The notes under the pieces: generated by a model
Told to the model about the DNA's origin: nothing
What the model saw: the letters and a program-made list of their open reading frames with translations, nothing else
Database searches by the model: none
Program-made: the position numbers and the translations under genes
Assembly: GCF_020511155.1 (NCBI RefSeq)
Contig: NZ_CP041216.1
Coordinates: 3,720,001-3,784,000 of the forward strand
Source: Shewanella glacialimarina
GTDB lineage: Bacteria > Pseudomonadota > Gammaproteobacteria > Enterobacterales > Shewanellaceae
Direction of reading: 5' to 3'
DNA: 64,000 nt
Shown here: in pieces, positions 16,641 through 27,290 of the stretch
How positions within the stretch are numbered: position 1 is the stretch's first letter
How the letters are laid out: the number at the start of each line of letters is the position of its first letter

Positions 16641-18947
16641 TTACTCGCCTAGCAACTTTTGCCACCAAGATAATGATTCACCACAATTTGCTGCGGGTTT
16701 GTAACTGACCTGATGGGCGGGTAAGTTAACCACGTTATGACACTTAGGCTGCATAGCTGCACCATTTGTCTGGTCAAAATAACCATTCACAATGCCGTTC
16801 ACCGGTGGCATACGTAAACTTAACGGCGGACGTTCATTTAAAAATGCCTGGTAAACCGCCATAGCGCCACTGCTGCCATATAAACCCGTTTTACTGTTAT
16901 CGTCCTGTCCTACCCAAATAGCGGCGACATTTCGCTCGTCAAAACCCGCAAACCATGAGTCTCGGCTGTCGTTACTGGTGCCCGTTTTACCGGCCAACTT
17001 AACCCCTGGAAATGCAGCACCTAAGCGTTTAGCTGTGCCCTTTTGTACAACATTATGCATCGCATACTGAACTAAATAGTCAGTTGCGGGATCGATGGCT
17101 ATTTCATTTGCTAAACGGTTGACCTCAAGCGGCGTATTTTGACTGTCTAACACCGCAGTGATAGAGGTCAGTTTACGATAGCGCCCTTCATCAGCAATGG
17201 TTTGATAGACCTGTGCGACCATTAACGGCGAACCGTTCACCGCGCCCAATAACATAGACGGATAATGCGGTATGGCCTCATTCCAACCAGCTTTTTGAAT
17301 GGTTGTTGCTACGTTATCAACCCCAACCGCTAAACCCGCGTTCACTGTTGGTACGTTCATTGAATGGGTGAATGCCTCTAATAAAGACACTTCGCCACTG
17401 AATTTTTTATCCACATTATTGGGTGACCAGGTTTTACCTTGTTCATTTTTCAAGGTGAGTGGTTTGTCAGCTAATGGGCTGGCTAAAGTAAACTTATCCG
17501 CTTGAGCTAACGCTGCGGCATATACGAACGGTTTAATGAGCGAGCCAATTGGTCGGCGAATTTCTACAGCACGGTTAAAACCGTCATAGCTAGGTTGTTT
17601 ATCCCCTACCATTGCAGCAATACCACCGGTGTATTTGTCTGTGACTACCATGCCAACTTGAACATTTTTAGCTCGCTTATCTAACGACTTTAACGTTGAC
17701 ACCACCGCTTTTTCAGCCGCATCTTGAGCCATAGGGTCAAGTGTAGTGTAGACCTTTATGCCTGACTGGCTTAATAAGCTATCGCCATAACGCTGACTTA
17801 ATTCATTTTTTACCACAGCAAAGAATGCGGGCAGTTTCTGGTGAACAGATTTTTTCCCATCACGTAATCCCAAAGGAGATTCTGCCGCCGCCTTATACTG
17901 CGCGACGGTTAGCTTATCATGCTCCATTAAAATACGTAACACTAAATCACGTCTTTCTTGTGCACGTGCTGGATATCGCCAAGGGTTGTAATAAGATGGG
18001 CCTTTAATCACCGCGACTAAAAATGCTTGCTGCGCCACGGTTAGCTCAGCCACTGGGCGACCAAAATAGAACTGTGATGCCAAACCTATTCCATGTACAC
18101 CACGGGCTTTATCTTGCCCCATGTAAACTTCATTTAAATAGGCTTCAAGGATTTCCTCTTTGCTGTAACGAAAATCAATAATAATCGCCATTAATGCTTC
18201 ACGAGCTTTACGAATAAGTGAACGTTCACTGCTTAAAAAGAAGTTTTTAGCCAATTGCTGAGTTAACGTCGAGCCACCTTGTACGGTGCGGCCTGCGGTA
18301 ATGTTAACCACGACAGCACGGGCAATGGCCAATGGGTTAACACCATGGTGATCATAGAAACTGCGGTCTTCTACTAACAATAATGAGTCGACAATTAATT
18401 GAGGCATTTCCGGAGTGCGCACAAATAAGCGGTCTTCGCCATCGCTGGCAATCATACGATCTAATAAAACAGGTTCTAAGTGGAATACTGCCAATTCACG
18501 TTTATCACTCATCCGCTCAACAGAATTTACCCCTAAGCTATCAAAACTTATCATCACGCGCTGTTCAGCTTGATTCCCCTCAGGGTGTAAAAAAGGCCTA
18601 CGCCACAACTCTATACGCGTGCTCGATGCAGAAAACTCACCTACTTGGCGGGGATTAGCCACTTTGCGATAACCCAGTAATTTAAGCTCTGCCATAAGTT
18701 GTGGATGATTAATAGCAGCCCCAGGATAAAGTGCCATAGAACGACTGAAGACTTGTGCAGGTAAATGCCATTTCTGACCTTCAAATTTTTGGCCAATAAT
18801 TTGATCAAGATAAATGGCATAAAAGGTCACCAATGCAATACCGACGAGTGACAGTTTCCACGCCAATGAAAGTAGACTTAGCAACCAGCCTTTTTTGTGC
18901 TTTGAGGATTTTGTTGTTGATGTCTTTGTTGCTTTATTTTTTGCCAT
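16641..18947 (-). CDS. mrcB: Penicillin-binding protein 1b (bifunctional transglycosylase/transpeptidase)
   Basis: Class A PBP that polymerises glycan strands and cross-links them. A basic cytoplasmic tail (KNKATKTSTTKSSKHKKG) and one membrane anchor (~22-45) are followed by the UvrB-like UB2H region. The transglycosylase domain has VEDRSFYDHHGVNP (~190) and GGSTLTQQLAKNFFL. The transpeptidase domain has the active-site motif GSLIKPF (~467), SMN (in FTHSMNVPT) and KTGTSND (~650). At 768 residues it is close to E. coli PBP1b and carries the UB2H region where the activator LpoB binds. It is followed closely, 45 bp, by hrpB on the same strand, as in E. coli where hrpB precedes mrcB. Confidence 0.96.
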   Translation of the reverse strand: MAKNKATKTSTTKSSKHKKGWLLSLLSLAWKLSLVGIALVTFYAIYLDQIIGQKFEGQKWHLPAQVFSRSMALYPGAAINHPQLMAELKLLGYRKVANPRQVGEFSASSTRIELWRRPFLHPEGNQAEQRVMISFDSLGVNSVERMSDKRELAVFHLEPVLLDRMIASDGEDRLFVRTPEMPQLIVDSLLLVEDRSFYDHHGVNPLAIARAVVVNITAGRTVQGGSTLTQQLAKNFFLSSERSLIRKAREALMAIIIDFRYSKEEILEAYLNEVYMGQDKARGVHGIGLASQFYFGRPVAELTVAQQAFLVAVIKGPSYYNPWRYPARAQERRDLVLRILMEHDKLTVAQYKAAAESPLGLRDGKKSVHQKLPAFFAVVKNELSQRYGDSLLSQSGIKVYTTLDPMAQDAAEKAVVSTLKSLDKRAKNVQVGMVVTDKYTGGIAAMVGDKQPSYDGFNRAVEIRRPIGSLIKPFVYAAALAQADKFTLASPLADKPLTLKNEQGKTWSPNNVDKKFSGEVSLLEAFTHSMNVPTVNAGLAVGVDNVATTIQKAGWNEAIPHYPSMLLGAVNGSPLMVAQVYQTIADEGRYRKLTSITAVLDSQNTPLEVNRLANEIAIDPATDYLVQYAMHNVVQKGTAKRLGAAFPGVKLAGKTGTSNDSRDSWFAGFDERNVAAIWVGQDDNSKTGLYGSSGAMAVYQAFLNERPPLSLRMPPVNGIVNGYFDQTNGAAMQPKCHNVVNLPAHQVSYKPAANCGESLSWWQKLLGE

Positions 18948-18992
18948 GTTGCTCTACAAGGTTATTAATAAGATAAAAATAGCTTCAATGGC

Positions 18993-21578
18993 CTATAAGC
19001 CAGGAGTTTTCTTTTTGGTAAATTTGGTTGCCTTTGTATTGGCAGGGTCATCTGGCCATAAATGCTTAGGGTATCTGCCGCGCATTTCTTTTTTCACTTC
19101 GACATAAGGCCCTTGCCAAAAGCTGGCTAAATCGGCCGTTGTCGCAAGCGGTCGCCGCGCGGGTGACAATAATTCCATGGTTACGGTCAGTTTACCATTA
19201 AATAATACTGGGCTTTGACCCATGCCGAACGCTTCTTGTAGCCTAACGCTCAGTAAAGCCCTTAATTGTTCATACTCAAAATACGCCTGGCCATATTCAT
19301 CCACAGGCAGCTGATATCGAATAGGCGCATGCGTTCCGGTAGACATCAGCCAGCTAGTAGGTGCTAGACTATTTAAAGTTTGCTGTTGCTCCCAGGTAAG
19401 GTGATTAATTAACAGTTTGCCGCAATCTAACTTAGTCAGTTGCGCTAAGCTGCGTACATCGGTTAAGTAAGGCATCAACCACTGAGTTGTACTGGCCATT
19501 AAACCGGCATCGGTATAATCGGGCCAAGGGTGTTTGGCTGACAAATCTGGCAATAAATGCGCGGCCATTATCACCCTTAATTGCAACTGCTTAACACTTT
19601 CATCCATATTTAAAATGGCTAGGCCTTTTTGTTGCACCAATGCCATTAATGCAGCTCGAATATCGGTTGAACTGATACTGGTGTCAGCCACAGATTTAAG
19701 CACAATACTGCCCAACTGTGTTTGGGTTTGCGCAAAGAAACGTCCTTTAGCTTCATCCCAGCCGCTCACCCTTTGCTGGGTCACTAAATGCGCAAGTTCA
19801 TCATTTAATAAACGCTCATCTAACGCACAAGCTAGATACACTCTGCCTGCATTTCTACCTTGGGTTTCTTGAAAATCAGCCACCACTAACCATTGTGCAT
19901 GAACGAGTGGATCTTGAGGGTCAAGGGTAACGCCGGTACCATTACTTAACACAAAACCTAACTGGCCTCGTGCTTTGGCTATGCGGTCTGGATACGCTAA
20001 CCCCAAAAGATGGGCAATATCATAATCACTCGCTAGGTGAACAGACTGCTTAATATCTCCCTGTAGTGACAATTTCTTTTGCCACTGTTTGGCTTGTTGG
20101 CCTATTTGCCCCTGACAAGCCATCGACAAATAGCCACTAATATCAGCGCCTTTTGCGGGTAAACCTCTGGCTTCTATTATGCCTGCAATTAAGCAGGCTA
20201 ATAATGCAAACTCAGGTGTACCATTAAGTTGTGCTAATGCTTTGGCGCTAAGTAACATATGCGCCAGACGTGGATGACACCCTAATTGGTGCGCCTCTCG
20301 GCCTAATGCGGTAATTTTATGCTCGCTATCCACCAGCTCAAGCTGATGTAATAATTGCCAAGCTAATTGCTCGTTCACTTTAGGGGCTGGAGTTAATAGC
20401 GCTAAATCGCTAAATTGCTTAGCGCCCCAACAGGCACAATCTAATGCTACGCTGGTCAGCTCAGACAACACGATTTCAGGTGATGTTGCCTTTAATAAAC
20501 GCCCTTGTTCTTCCTGGCTCCACAGTCTAACCGCTGTTCCGGCTGATAAGCGCCCTGCTCGGCCACTTCGCTGCACAGCAGACGCTTGACTGATACGGGT
20601 TAAACTCAGGCGTGACACACCGGTTTTAGGGTTAAAGTTAGCACTGCGCTGATAGCCACTGTCGACCACCATAGTAATACCTTCAATCGTTAAACTGGAC
20701 TCGGCAACGTTAGTGGCAAGCACTATTTTACGAAAACCTTTAGGGGCTATTTGAATCGCTTTATCTTGCTCAGCTGCGGTTAAGTCACCGTATAAAGGAC
20801 ACAATAAAATATCTTGGCTTAACTTTGGCTGTAATAAACTCGCTAAGCGATTTATTTCGCCTCTGCCAGGCAAAAAAGCCAGCAAAGAACCATTTTGCTG
20901 TGCACTATCACTTTTTGACTCAAGCATTAACTCGGCAATAATTTTAGCCATATGGCTAAGCCAATCTGGTGAAGACCCTATAGGGGAGTATTTCACATCA
21001 ACAGGAAAGCTTCTTCCTTCGCTGTATATAACCTGCGCCTCAGGCATTAAAGTTTGCAGTGGCAGCGCTTCTAGGGTTGCTGACATTGCCAGAATAATCA
21101 GATCTTCACGCAATGATGATTGTACTTCTAACGCCAAGGCTAAACCAATATCAGTGGGCAAATGGCGCTCATGAATCTCATCGAAAATAATCATCTCAAT
21201 GCCATTTAACTCAGGATCATCTTGGATCATCCGCGTTAAAATACCTTCGGTGACCACCTCAAGTTGAGTCTTAGCAGTAACCTGGCTATCACCCCGCACT
21301 CGATAACCCACTTGCTGACCAAGGGGTTGATTGAGTTGCTGTGCAATAAAGCGCGCCACATTACGAGTCGCTACTCGACGAGGTTCCAGCATTAATATTT
21401 TGCCCTTAATTTTACCCGATTGAAGTAAAGCTAAAGGCAGTGCCGTTGATTTACCTGCACCTGTGGGAGCTTGTAAAATAATTTGATTATGAGATGAAAC
21501 CGCATGCAAAATATCAGGCAATACAGCGGTAATAGGCACATTTAAAACAGCAGGAGTCATGTTGGTTACATCAGCCAT
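18993..21578 (-). CDS. hrpB: ATP-dependent helicase HrpB
   Basis: DEAH-type helicase of unknown cellular task. Walker A APTGAGKSTALPL, DEIHERHLPTD (Walker B variant), SATLE (motif III), and the HrpB C-terminal region ending in YPKHLWPDDP. The open frame begins at a TTG at 21608; I prefer the ATG at 21578 (MADVTNM), and an ATG at 21560 is also possible. None has a strong ribosome binding site. At ~860 residues it is slightly longer than E. coli's ~810. Upstream of and same strand as mrcB. Confidence 0.93.
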   Translation of the reverse strand: MADVTNMTPAVLNVPITAVLPDILHAVSSHNQIILQAPTGAGKSTALPLALLQSGKIKGKILMLEPRRVATRNVARFIAQQLNQPLGQQVGYRVRGDSQVTAKTQLEVVTEGILTRMIQDDPELNGIEMIIFDEIHERHLPTDIGLALALEVQSSLREDLIILAMSATLEALPLQTLMPEAQVIYSEGRSFPVDVKYSPIGSSPDWLSHMAKIIAELMLESKSDSAQQNGSLLAFLPGRGEINRLASLLQPKLSQDILLCPLYGDLTAAEQDKAIQIAPKGFRKIVLATNVAESSLTIEGITMVVDSGYQRSANFNPKTGVSRLSLTRISQASAVQRSGRAGRLSAGTAVRLWSQEEQGRLLKATSPEIVLSELTSVALDCACWGAKQFSDLALLTPAPKVNEQLAWQLLHQLELVDSEHKITALGREAHQLGCHPRLAHMLLSAKALAQLNGTPEFALLACLIAGIIEARGLPAKGADISGYLSMACQGQIGQQAKQWQKKLSLQGDIKQSVHLASDYDIAHLLGLAYPDRIAKARGQLGFVLSNGTGVTLDPQDPLVHAQWLVVADFQETQGRNAGRVYLACALDERLLNDELAHLVTQQRVSGWDEAKGRFFAQTQTQLGSIVLKSVADTSISSTDIRAALMALVQQKGLAILNMDESVKQLQLRVIMAAHLLPDLSAKHPWPDYTDAGLMASTTQWLMPYLTDVRSLAQLTKLDCGKLLINHLTWEQQQTLNSLAPTSWLMSTGTHAPIRYQLPVDEYGQAYFEYEQLRALLSVRLQEAFGMGQSPVLFNGKLTVTMELLSPARRPLATTADLASFWQGPYVEVKKEMRGRYPKHLWPDDPANTKATKFTKKKTPGL

Positions 21579-21815
21579 AGGGCTAGTTAAAGTCAAATTA
21601 TTTAACAAAGTGTAAATGATTTAAGGGGGCCTTAGGAGCTACAGTTAATGTTTTAATGCGTGCTTTTATTTATGCTTACATCGAACATATATGTTCACAA
21701 TAATGGGGTACGGTCAAATCCATTAGTCAATTTAAAGCCATGATTCATATTGCCATCAATATTTTATATTGCGTCATTTTACTGTCCCTGTGCACTATTG
21801 CAAACTCGCAAAGGA

Positions 21816-24113
21816 TTAAATATCGTAAATCATATTATCAAGTCCACGAACCGCCAGCCAAGGTGAACGAATACCGGACTTAAGTGTGGATAATGGGCAA
21901 GGTTTATTAATCGCATATCCCTGGGCATAATCAACACCCAATGTTTTTAGTTTTACGCCGATTTCAGCGGTTTCGACAAACTCGCCAATCACTTCGAAAT
22001 CCATATCTTTACCTAGTTGGCAAATCGCCGAAACAATGGCTTTATCTCTGCGATCGGTACACACGTTTACCACAAACTGTCCATCAATTTTAACAAAGTC
22101 TACATCCAAGGTTTTTAAGTAAGCAAAACTTGAAAAACCTGAGCCAAAATCATCTAATGCCAGTTTACAGCCTAACGGACGCAACAAATCAATTAATGCG
22201 GTTGCTTGTTCTAACTGACTGACTGCTGCGGTTTCAGTTATTTCGAAACACAGTTTATCAACCAACTCAGGCTCAACCATTAAACGCATTTCAAGCCAGC
22301 TCATAAACTTTTGGTCCGCCAGCGACATGGCTGACAAGTTAACTGAGACCATGGATAATTCTCGCCAAATATTGAGGTTTTCGCTGCCCCATTTAAGCAA
22401 ATTATCAATTACCCAACGATCGACTCTTGATGCTAAGTTATATCGTTCTGCCGCAGGTAAGAAAATCGCCGGAGAAACAAAGCTGCCATCCTCTAGCACC
22501 ATGCGCAGCAAAATTTCCATATGCAAACCCACTTCATTATGATTAAGGGGCTCGATTAACTGGTAAAACAACTCAAACTGGTTAAGTGCTAGAGCACCGG
22601 TAATATCGACAGAAGCAACCATTTGAGTATAAAGAATATGTACTTGCGGATCGTCTGAACTAAAATAATGCCAACGATTCCGACCTTCTTGTTTAGCAAG
22701 CCGACATGCTGCGTCGGCCTGACTCATGACTTCATAAATATCTTTAGCTTTAGGATCAAATGTCGCAATTCCAATGCTCATGCTGACATTATGTTTCACC
22801 TTTTTCCATGTAAACTCATGTTCACAAAGCTGTTGGCATATTCGCTTAGCGACTTGTTGAGAAGACACTTCATCTGAGTGATACATTAAAATACCGAACT
22901 CATCACCGCCTAATCTAGCAACCACATCTCCTTTGCGTACCAACTGCTTAAGGCGTTTAGAGACTTGCTGCAATAACTCATCGCCAGCCTGGTGACCACT
23001 TAAATCATTAACAACTTGAAACTGGTCTAAATCAAGAAAGGCCACGCAAGCAGGAATAGCTTCATCGCTGGCAAGTAACTCATCTAACATACCTTCAAAT
23101 TGCACCCGATTAGGTAACCCGGTTAACGCATCATGATTTGAGTGAAATGTCAGTTCGTCAGCTAAACGATAACGTTCGGTGACATCTTCAACCATTAATA
23201 ATAGTTGTTGCTGCGAATTTAATGCGTGGCAAAAACTCATTTTATACCAATGGGTTGATATACCTAATTTTAGCGGCACCTCACACCAAGCTTGTCGAAG
23301 CACACCTTGCCTAACAATATGTAATGTATCTTGTAATAGCGCGTGATCATCATCTCGAAGACAATCAAACAAACTCTGGCCAACTTCAAACTTCAGCATG
23401 TTTTGCGATACTTGATTTTGTAGTACTACTAAATTTTTAACATCAATTAATGCACACGCCATCGGCAAATGGCTGAATAGCTCTTGGTATTGTTTTTCTT
23501 TATTAACCAATAAAACCGATAATCGTTTTAGCTCAAAAGCGGCTGCTAAATGAAAGCAGTGTTCATCTAACACCGATTGCCAAAAACTTTCACAGCTTTG
23601 CGGTTGAGAATCAATTGTTACCGTGGTTTGTTGTAATGACATTGCAATAAGCACCACACTGACATTACCCACACTGGCCGCTGGAGTTATTTCTAAATGT
23701 GATATTGCTAAATTTTTATCAATTGACTGTGCAAAAAATTGACAAATGAATTGTTCTTGTTCTGTTGTAGCTGAAGAATGTTGCTGATCAATATGTAATG
23801 GCTTTGATAAATTGAGTACCAGATCAATCAAGTCTTTGTTTTGTTCAATCGCTTGAGTTAATAAGTTTTGCTGTGAGAAGTGTTTGGTAGAATGACTAGC
23901 AACCTTATATGTTGAAGTATCGACGATATCAAGACTGGGTGAAAATGTGTTATTGCTATGACTACTTTTAATAGCGAACACGATATCGCAACTAAGTTGT
24001 TTGCATATTAGCGCTAGCACACTATCAATCATTAACATTGACATCGGGCTATCCATTTCTAAAGACTCATAGGTCAAAGCCTGTTTCAATAAATTCTGGG
24101 TGCTTTCAGCCAT
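21816..24113 (-). CDS. GGDEF/EAL protein with PAS-like sensor (cyclic-di-GMP turnover)
   Basis: A 765-residue cytoplasmic protein. The N-terminal ~200 residues are GAF-like, with no recognisable motif. A PAS-like region starts ~208 (YQELFSHLPMACALID). The GGDEF domain has an intact ARLGGDEFGIL (~400). The EAL domain (~500-755) shows DDFGSGFSSFAYLKTL and KIDGQFV intact, but the signature reads MEILLR in place of EALLR (~533). The first Glu is kept, so catalysis may persist. An inhibitory RxxD site is not evident. Monocistronic. Confidence 0.92.
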   Translation of the reverse strand: MAESTQNLLKQALTYESLEMDSPMSMLMIDSVLALICKQLSCDIVFAIKSSHSNNTFSPSLDIVDTSTYKVASHSTKHFSQQNLLTQAIEQNKDLIDLVLNLSKPLHIDQQHSSATTEQEQFICQFFAQSIDKNLAISHLEITPAASVGNVSVVLIAMSLQQTTVTIDSQPQSCESFWQSVLDEHCFHLAAAFELKRLSVLLVNKEKQYQELFSHLPMACALIDVKNLVVLQNQVSQNMLKFEVGQSLFDCLRDDDHALLQDTLHIVRQGVLRQAWCEVPLKLGISTHWYKMSFCHALNSQQQLLLMVEDVTERYRLADELTFHSNHDALTGLPNRVQFEGMLDELLASDEAIPACVAFLDLDQFQVVNDLSGHQAGDELLQQVSKRLKQLVRKGDVVARLGGDEFGILMYHSDEVSSQQVAKRICQQLCEHEFTWKKVKHNVSMSIGIATFDPKAKDIYEVMSQADAACRLAKQEGRNRWHYFSSDDPQVHILYTQMVASVDITGALALNQFELFYQLIEPLNHNEVGLHMEILLRMVLEDGSFVSPAIFLPAAERYNLASRVDRWVIDNLLKWGSENLNIWRELSMVSVNLSAMSLADQKFMSWLEMRLMVEPELVDKLCFEITETAAVSQLEQATALIDLLRPLGCKLALDDFGSGFSSFAYLKTLDVDFVKIDGQFVVNVCTDRRDKAIVSAICQLGKDMDFEVIGEFVETAEIGVKLKTLGVDYAQGYAINKPCPLSTLKSGIRSPWLAVRGLDNMIYDI

Positions 24114-24374
24114 TAATCAACTCAATAATAAAGTTCGCGAGATATATTCTTTACAGCCATTGGTCAGAGGGTATAGCCGATATATTGTTCATATAGACAT
24201 AATGCCATCTTCCTTGACTGCCCAAAGTATTTTGTTCTATTTACACATGTTACATACTTTTCGTATAGCTTCACCATGATTAACACGGTCAAGATTAACA
24301 ATAGTCGAAAACCTTGTTTTCGTCAGTACCCCGTTATGCTAATTAATCTGTTTCTAAAGATAGTGAGATAAATA

Positions 24375-24944
24375 ATGAAATCAAGTCACCCAATAGCTGC
24401 ACAAAGATTATTTATTGGATTTAGCGTCAACAAAACAGATAATCGTCAATTTTTTGATATACAGCAAAAGCTTACAACATGTATTAATACAGAAGCTTTA
24501 CCCGTAACACAATCAAATATGCATATTACTTTAGCTTTTCTTGGCCAAGTGAGTCATTCATCCACACCCAGACTATTGGATGCTTTAGATAAGCTAATAA
24601 AACCTGTATTTCATTTAACGTTAGACACACTTTGCCTATGGATTCAGCCAGGCATAATATGTGCCCAGGGCATTGCCGACGACATACTGCTTAACATGGC
24701 TGATGCCGCTCAACAAGTTTGCTTGCACTTAGGTCTTCACCAAAGCCAATGGCACTATCGACCACATATCACCTTGTTTAAAAAAGCTGACAGACTAGAT
24801 TATGCGCAACAAAGATTAATTAATCTGGATCATAAGTTACCCATCACAGTCTCTCCAACACATTTACACTTGTATCGTTCAGTTAGAACCAAACAAGGCG
24901 AGCAATATAACATATTGCACAGTTGGCCATTACAAAACGATTGA
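24375..24944 (+). CDS. thpR: RNA 2',3'-cyclic phosphodiesterase (2'-5' RNA ligase family)
   Basis: A 2H phosphoesterase superfamily member of 189 residues. The two catalytic H-x-T motifs are MHITLAFLGQV (~57) and RPHITLFKKA (~137). E. coli ThpR opens 2',3'-cyclic phosphates and can ligate tRNA halves in vitro; the natural role is unknown. The N-terminus RLFIGFSV is typical. No operon partner is visible, and it is convergent with pepB. Confidence 0.9.
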   Translation: MKSSHPIAAQRLFIGFSVNKTDNRQFFDIQQKLTTCINTEALPVTQSNMHITLAFLGQVSHSSTPRLLDALDKLIKPVFHLTLDTLCLWIQPGIICAQGIADDILLNMADAAQQVCLHLGLHQSQWHYRPHITLFKKADRLDYAQQRLINLDHKLPITVSPTHLHLYRSVRTKQGEQYNILHSWPLQND

Positions 24945-24956
24945 TTGTCAGCGATA

Positions 24957-24980
24957 AAAAAAGCCATCTTTCGATGGCTT
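24957..24980 (-). terminator. Intrinsic terminator downstream of pepB
   Basis: Stem AAGCCATC / GATGGCTT with TTTC loop. On the minus strand it is followed by seven T, which fits the end of pepB. A second hairpin, ATACCTTAA (25000-25008) / TTAAGGTAT (25021-25029), lies between it and the pepB stop. Confidence 0.75.
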
Positions 24981-25041
24981 GAGTTCAAACATTTATCTGA
25001 TACCTTAAATACCGTTTAGCTTAAGGTATTAAGGTCAGCTG

Positions 25042-26316
25042 TTATCGCTTCAGAATTTCAGCCACTGTCAGTACACCATGGGTTGTTGCGCCTGCGCTAA
25101 ATAACCCTGTAGCAGAGGACTCAAATGCCGCCGCTAAATCAATATGCAGCCAGTTTGCCTCAGGTGTTACAAAGCGCCATAGGAAACCTGCTGCATTTGA
25201 TGCTCCACCTGCGCCGCCACCTTTAACTGGACGACTATTGGCCGTATCAGCGTAAGCAGATGGGCAAGTGTCGCGGTGCCAAGGATCTAACGGTAATGGC
25301 CACACATTTTCACCCACTGCGGCTGCACATTGTTGCGCCATTTTTATCGTTTCGGTTTGTGGTGAAAATATTGCGTTATATTCGTTACTTACCGCCATAA
25401 CTGCAGCGCCGGTTAAGGTCGCTGCATCGATAATTAATTTAGCGCCTGACTCTGAAGCAGCCTGTAAACCATCAGCTAATACCAAACGGCCTTCTGCATC
25501 GGTATTAACAATTTCTACTGTGGTGCCATTTTTATAGGTTAAAATATCGCCTAATTTAAATGCACGGCCACTGACTAGGTTTTCCGCGCAACATAAATAC
25601 AGTTTGACTCGTTTGTTCAAAGCAGACTTGATGGCTAAACCTAAAGCAGCAGTCACAGTTGCAGCGCCGCCCATATCACACTTCATCGCCAACATACCTA
25701 CCGACGACTTTAAGCTATAACCGCCGGAGTCAAATGTGATGCCTTTACCCACAAGCGCAACATCAACGGGAGCATCAGCCGCAAGCGGATTAAAATCTAA
25801 TTCTAATAATGCCGGTGGACGCTCACTGCCACGGCCAACCGCATGAATACCAACCCATTTTTTAGCTAACAAGTCTTGACCTTCAACAATATTAAAGGTC
25901 ACTTTATCGCCACCAATGTCTTTTAGCCAATTTGCCGCTTGGGTAGCCAGTGACACTGGCGAAAGATCTTCAGGGGTATCGTTAATTAACTTACGGGCAA
26001 ACGCAGCGGACTGCGCACGATCTGTTAGTATTTGCTGTTGTTGGTCATCACCACACCAAACCACTTCATAGCCAGGTTTGGCGGTGGCAAAGCCTTGGGC
26101 GAACACCCACTGTAAATCAACAGTCCATAGTTCACCTTGAAGCTGAACTTGGTTAATGCCTTGATTGCGAATTTTACGGGCAGCCATTTGCACTTGGCGA
26201 AGCGGTGCATTCCCACTTAAATGAATGAAGCTATTTTGGCCTTCAAAAGTGACATCGGACTTGCCCCAATGAGTTGCGGGAGCTTCTTGAGTTAAAATGA
26301 CAGTCATAAATTGCAT
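25042..26316 (-). CDS. pepB: Peptidase B, M17 leucyl aminopeptidase family
   Basis: Cytosolic zinc/manganese aminopeptidase. It has the signature NTDAEGRLVLADGL and metal ligands in GKGITFDSGGYSLKS and MKCDMGG. The active-site Lys is in the VGKGITFDSGG region. The start at 26316 (MQFMTVILTQEAP) follows AAGGAATTT and gives 424 residues, close to E. coli PepB (427); an upstream in-frame start at 26358 has poor support. The specific name PepB rather than PepA rests on length and N-terminus. Confidence 0.9.
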   Translation of the reverse strand: MQFMTVILTQEAPATHWGKSDVTFEGQNSFIHLSGNAPLRQVQMAARKIRNQGINQVQLQGELWTVDLQWVFAQGFATAKPGYEVVWCGDDQQQQILTDRAQSAAFARKLINDTPEDLSPVSLATQAANWLKDIGGDKVTFNIVEGQDLLAKKWVGIHAVGRGSERPPALLELDFNPLAADAPVDVALVGKGITFDSGGYSLKSSVGMLAMKCDMGGAATVTAALGLAIKSALNKRVKLYLCCAENLVSGRAFKLGDILTYKNGTTVEIVNTDAEGRLVLADGLQAASESGAKLIIDAATLTGAAVMAVSNEYNAIFSPQTETIKMAQQCAAAVGENVWPLPLDPWHRDTCPSAYADTANSRPVKGGGAGGASNAAGFLWRFVTPEANWLHIDLAAAFESSATGLFSAGATTHGVLTVAEILKR

Positions 26317-26469
26317 GATAAATTCCTTGTTTGCAGCATTTTCGCGGTACGTCACCATAGAATAATAATGTATTCAGCCGAATAACGAAATTGACAATAG
26401 TATATCAGCTGTCACATTCTTTTATCTAATGGTGTATGGTGGCCATTATTTGTCGTGAAATGAATTTAT

Positions 26470-27174
26470 ATGGACTTCACTCCCCCGCTACAACATGGCC
26501 GACTCATTAAACGCTATAAGCGTTTTCTGACCGATATCATTTTAGATGATGGCAGCGAAATCACCATTCATTGCCCTAATACTGGTTCAATGAAAAACTG
26601 CTTATATCCTGGTCAAAGTGTGTGGTTCTCTGAATCAGATAACCCGAAACGAAAATATCGCCACACATTTGAAATAATGCAATCGGATCAAGATCATTTA
26701 ATCGGCGTAAACAGTGCTAGAGCCAATGCCCTTGCCGAGGAAGCTATCAATAGTGGCGTTATTACCGAGCTAACTGGTTACTCCACTTTACAGCGTGAAG
26801 TGAAATACGGTGAAGAAAATAGCCGCATCGACATTCTTTTAACGCGCAAAGACCGGCCTAAGTGCTATATTGAAATCAAGAGTTGTACCTTGTTAGAGCA
26901 AGGTGAAGGTTATTTTCCTGATGCCGTTACTACGCGGGGACAAAAGCATCTAAGAGAATTAATCCAAATGGTACAACAGGGTCATCGTGCGGTATTATTG
27001 TTTGTGGTGCAGCACAGTGGAATATCAACAGTGAAACCCGCCGCACATATCGATCCTCAGTACGCAGACTTACTCAACAAAGCGATTAACCAAGGCGTTG
27101 AAGTACTGGCATATCAAACCCTATTGTCACCCCAAGCCAGTAGAATTATCGGTCCATGCAAAGTGATGGTGTGA
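26470..27174 (+). CDS. sfsA: SfsA family DNA/RNA nuclease-like protein
   Basis: A 234-residue protein with an N-terminal OB-like part ([30 protein letters not shown]) and a C-terminal restriction-endonuclease-like fold ([25 protein letters not shown], with D and E-x-K positions). E. coli sfsA was found as a sugar fermentation stimulator; its biochemical role is unsettled. The conserved order sfsA-dksA-gluQ-pcnB-folK supports the call. Confidence 0.95.
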   Translation: MDFTPPLQHGRLIKRYKRFLTDIILDDGSEITIHCPNTGSMKNCLYPGQSVWFSESDNPKRKYRHTFEIMQSDQDHLIGVNSARANALAEEAINSGVITELTGYSTLQREVKYGEENSRIDILLTRKDRPKCYIEIKSCTLLEQGEGYFPDAVTTRGQKHLRELIQMVQQGHRAVLLFVVQHSGISTVKPAAHIDPQYADLLNKAINQGVEVLAYQTLLSPQASRIIGPCKVMV

Positions 27175-27290
27175 ATTAAATAAAAAAGATTTATACCGTA
27201 AAAAATTTGCCACGCTATACAGATTCTGGTATAGATAGCGCCGTAAAAAATAAGCCGCAATTAAACGCAAACGATTACAGGAGATGCGTT

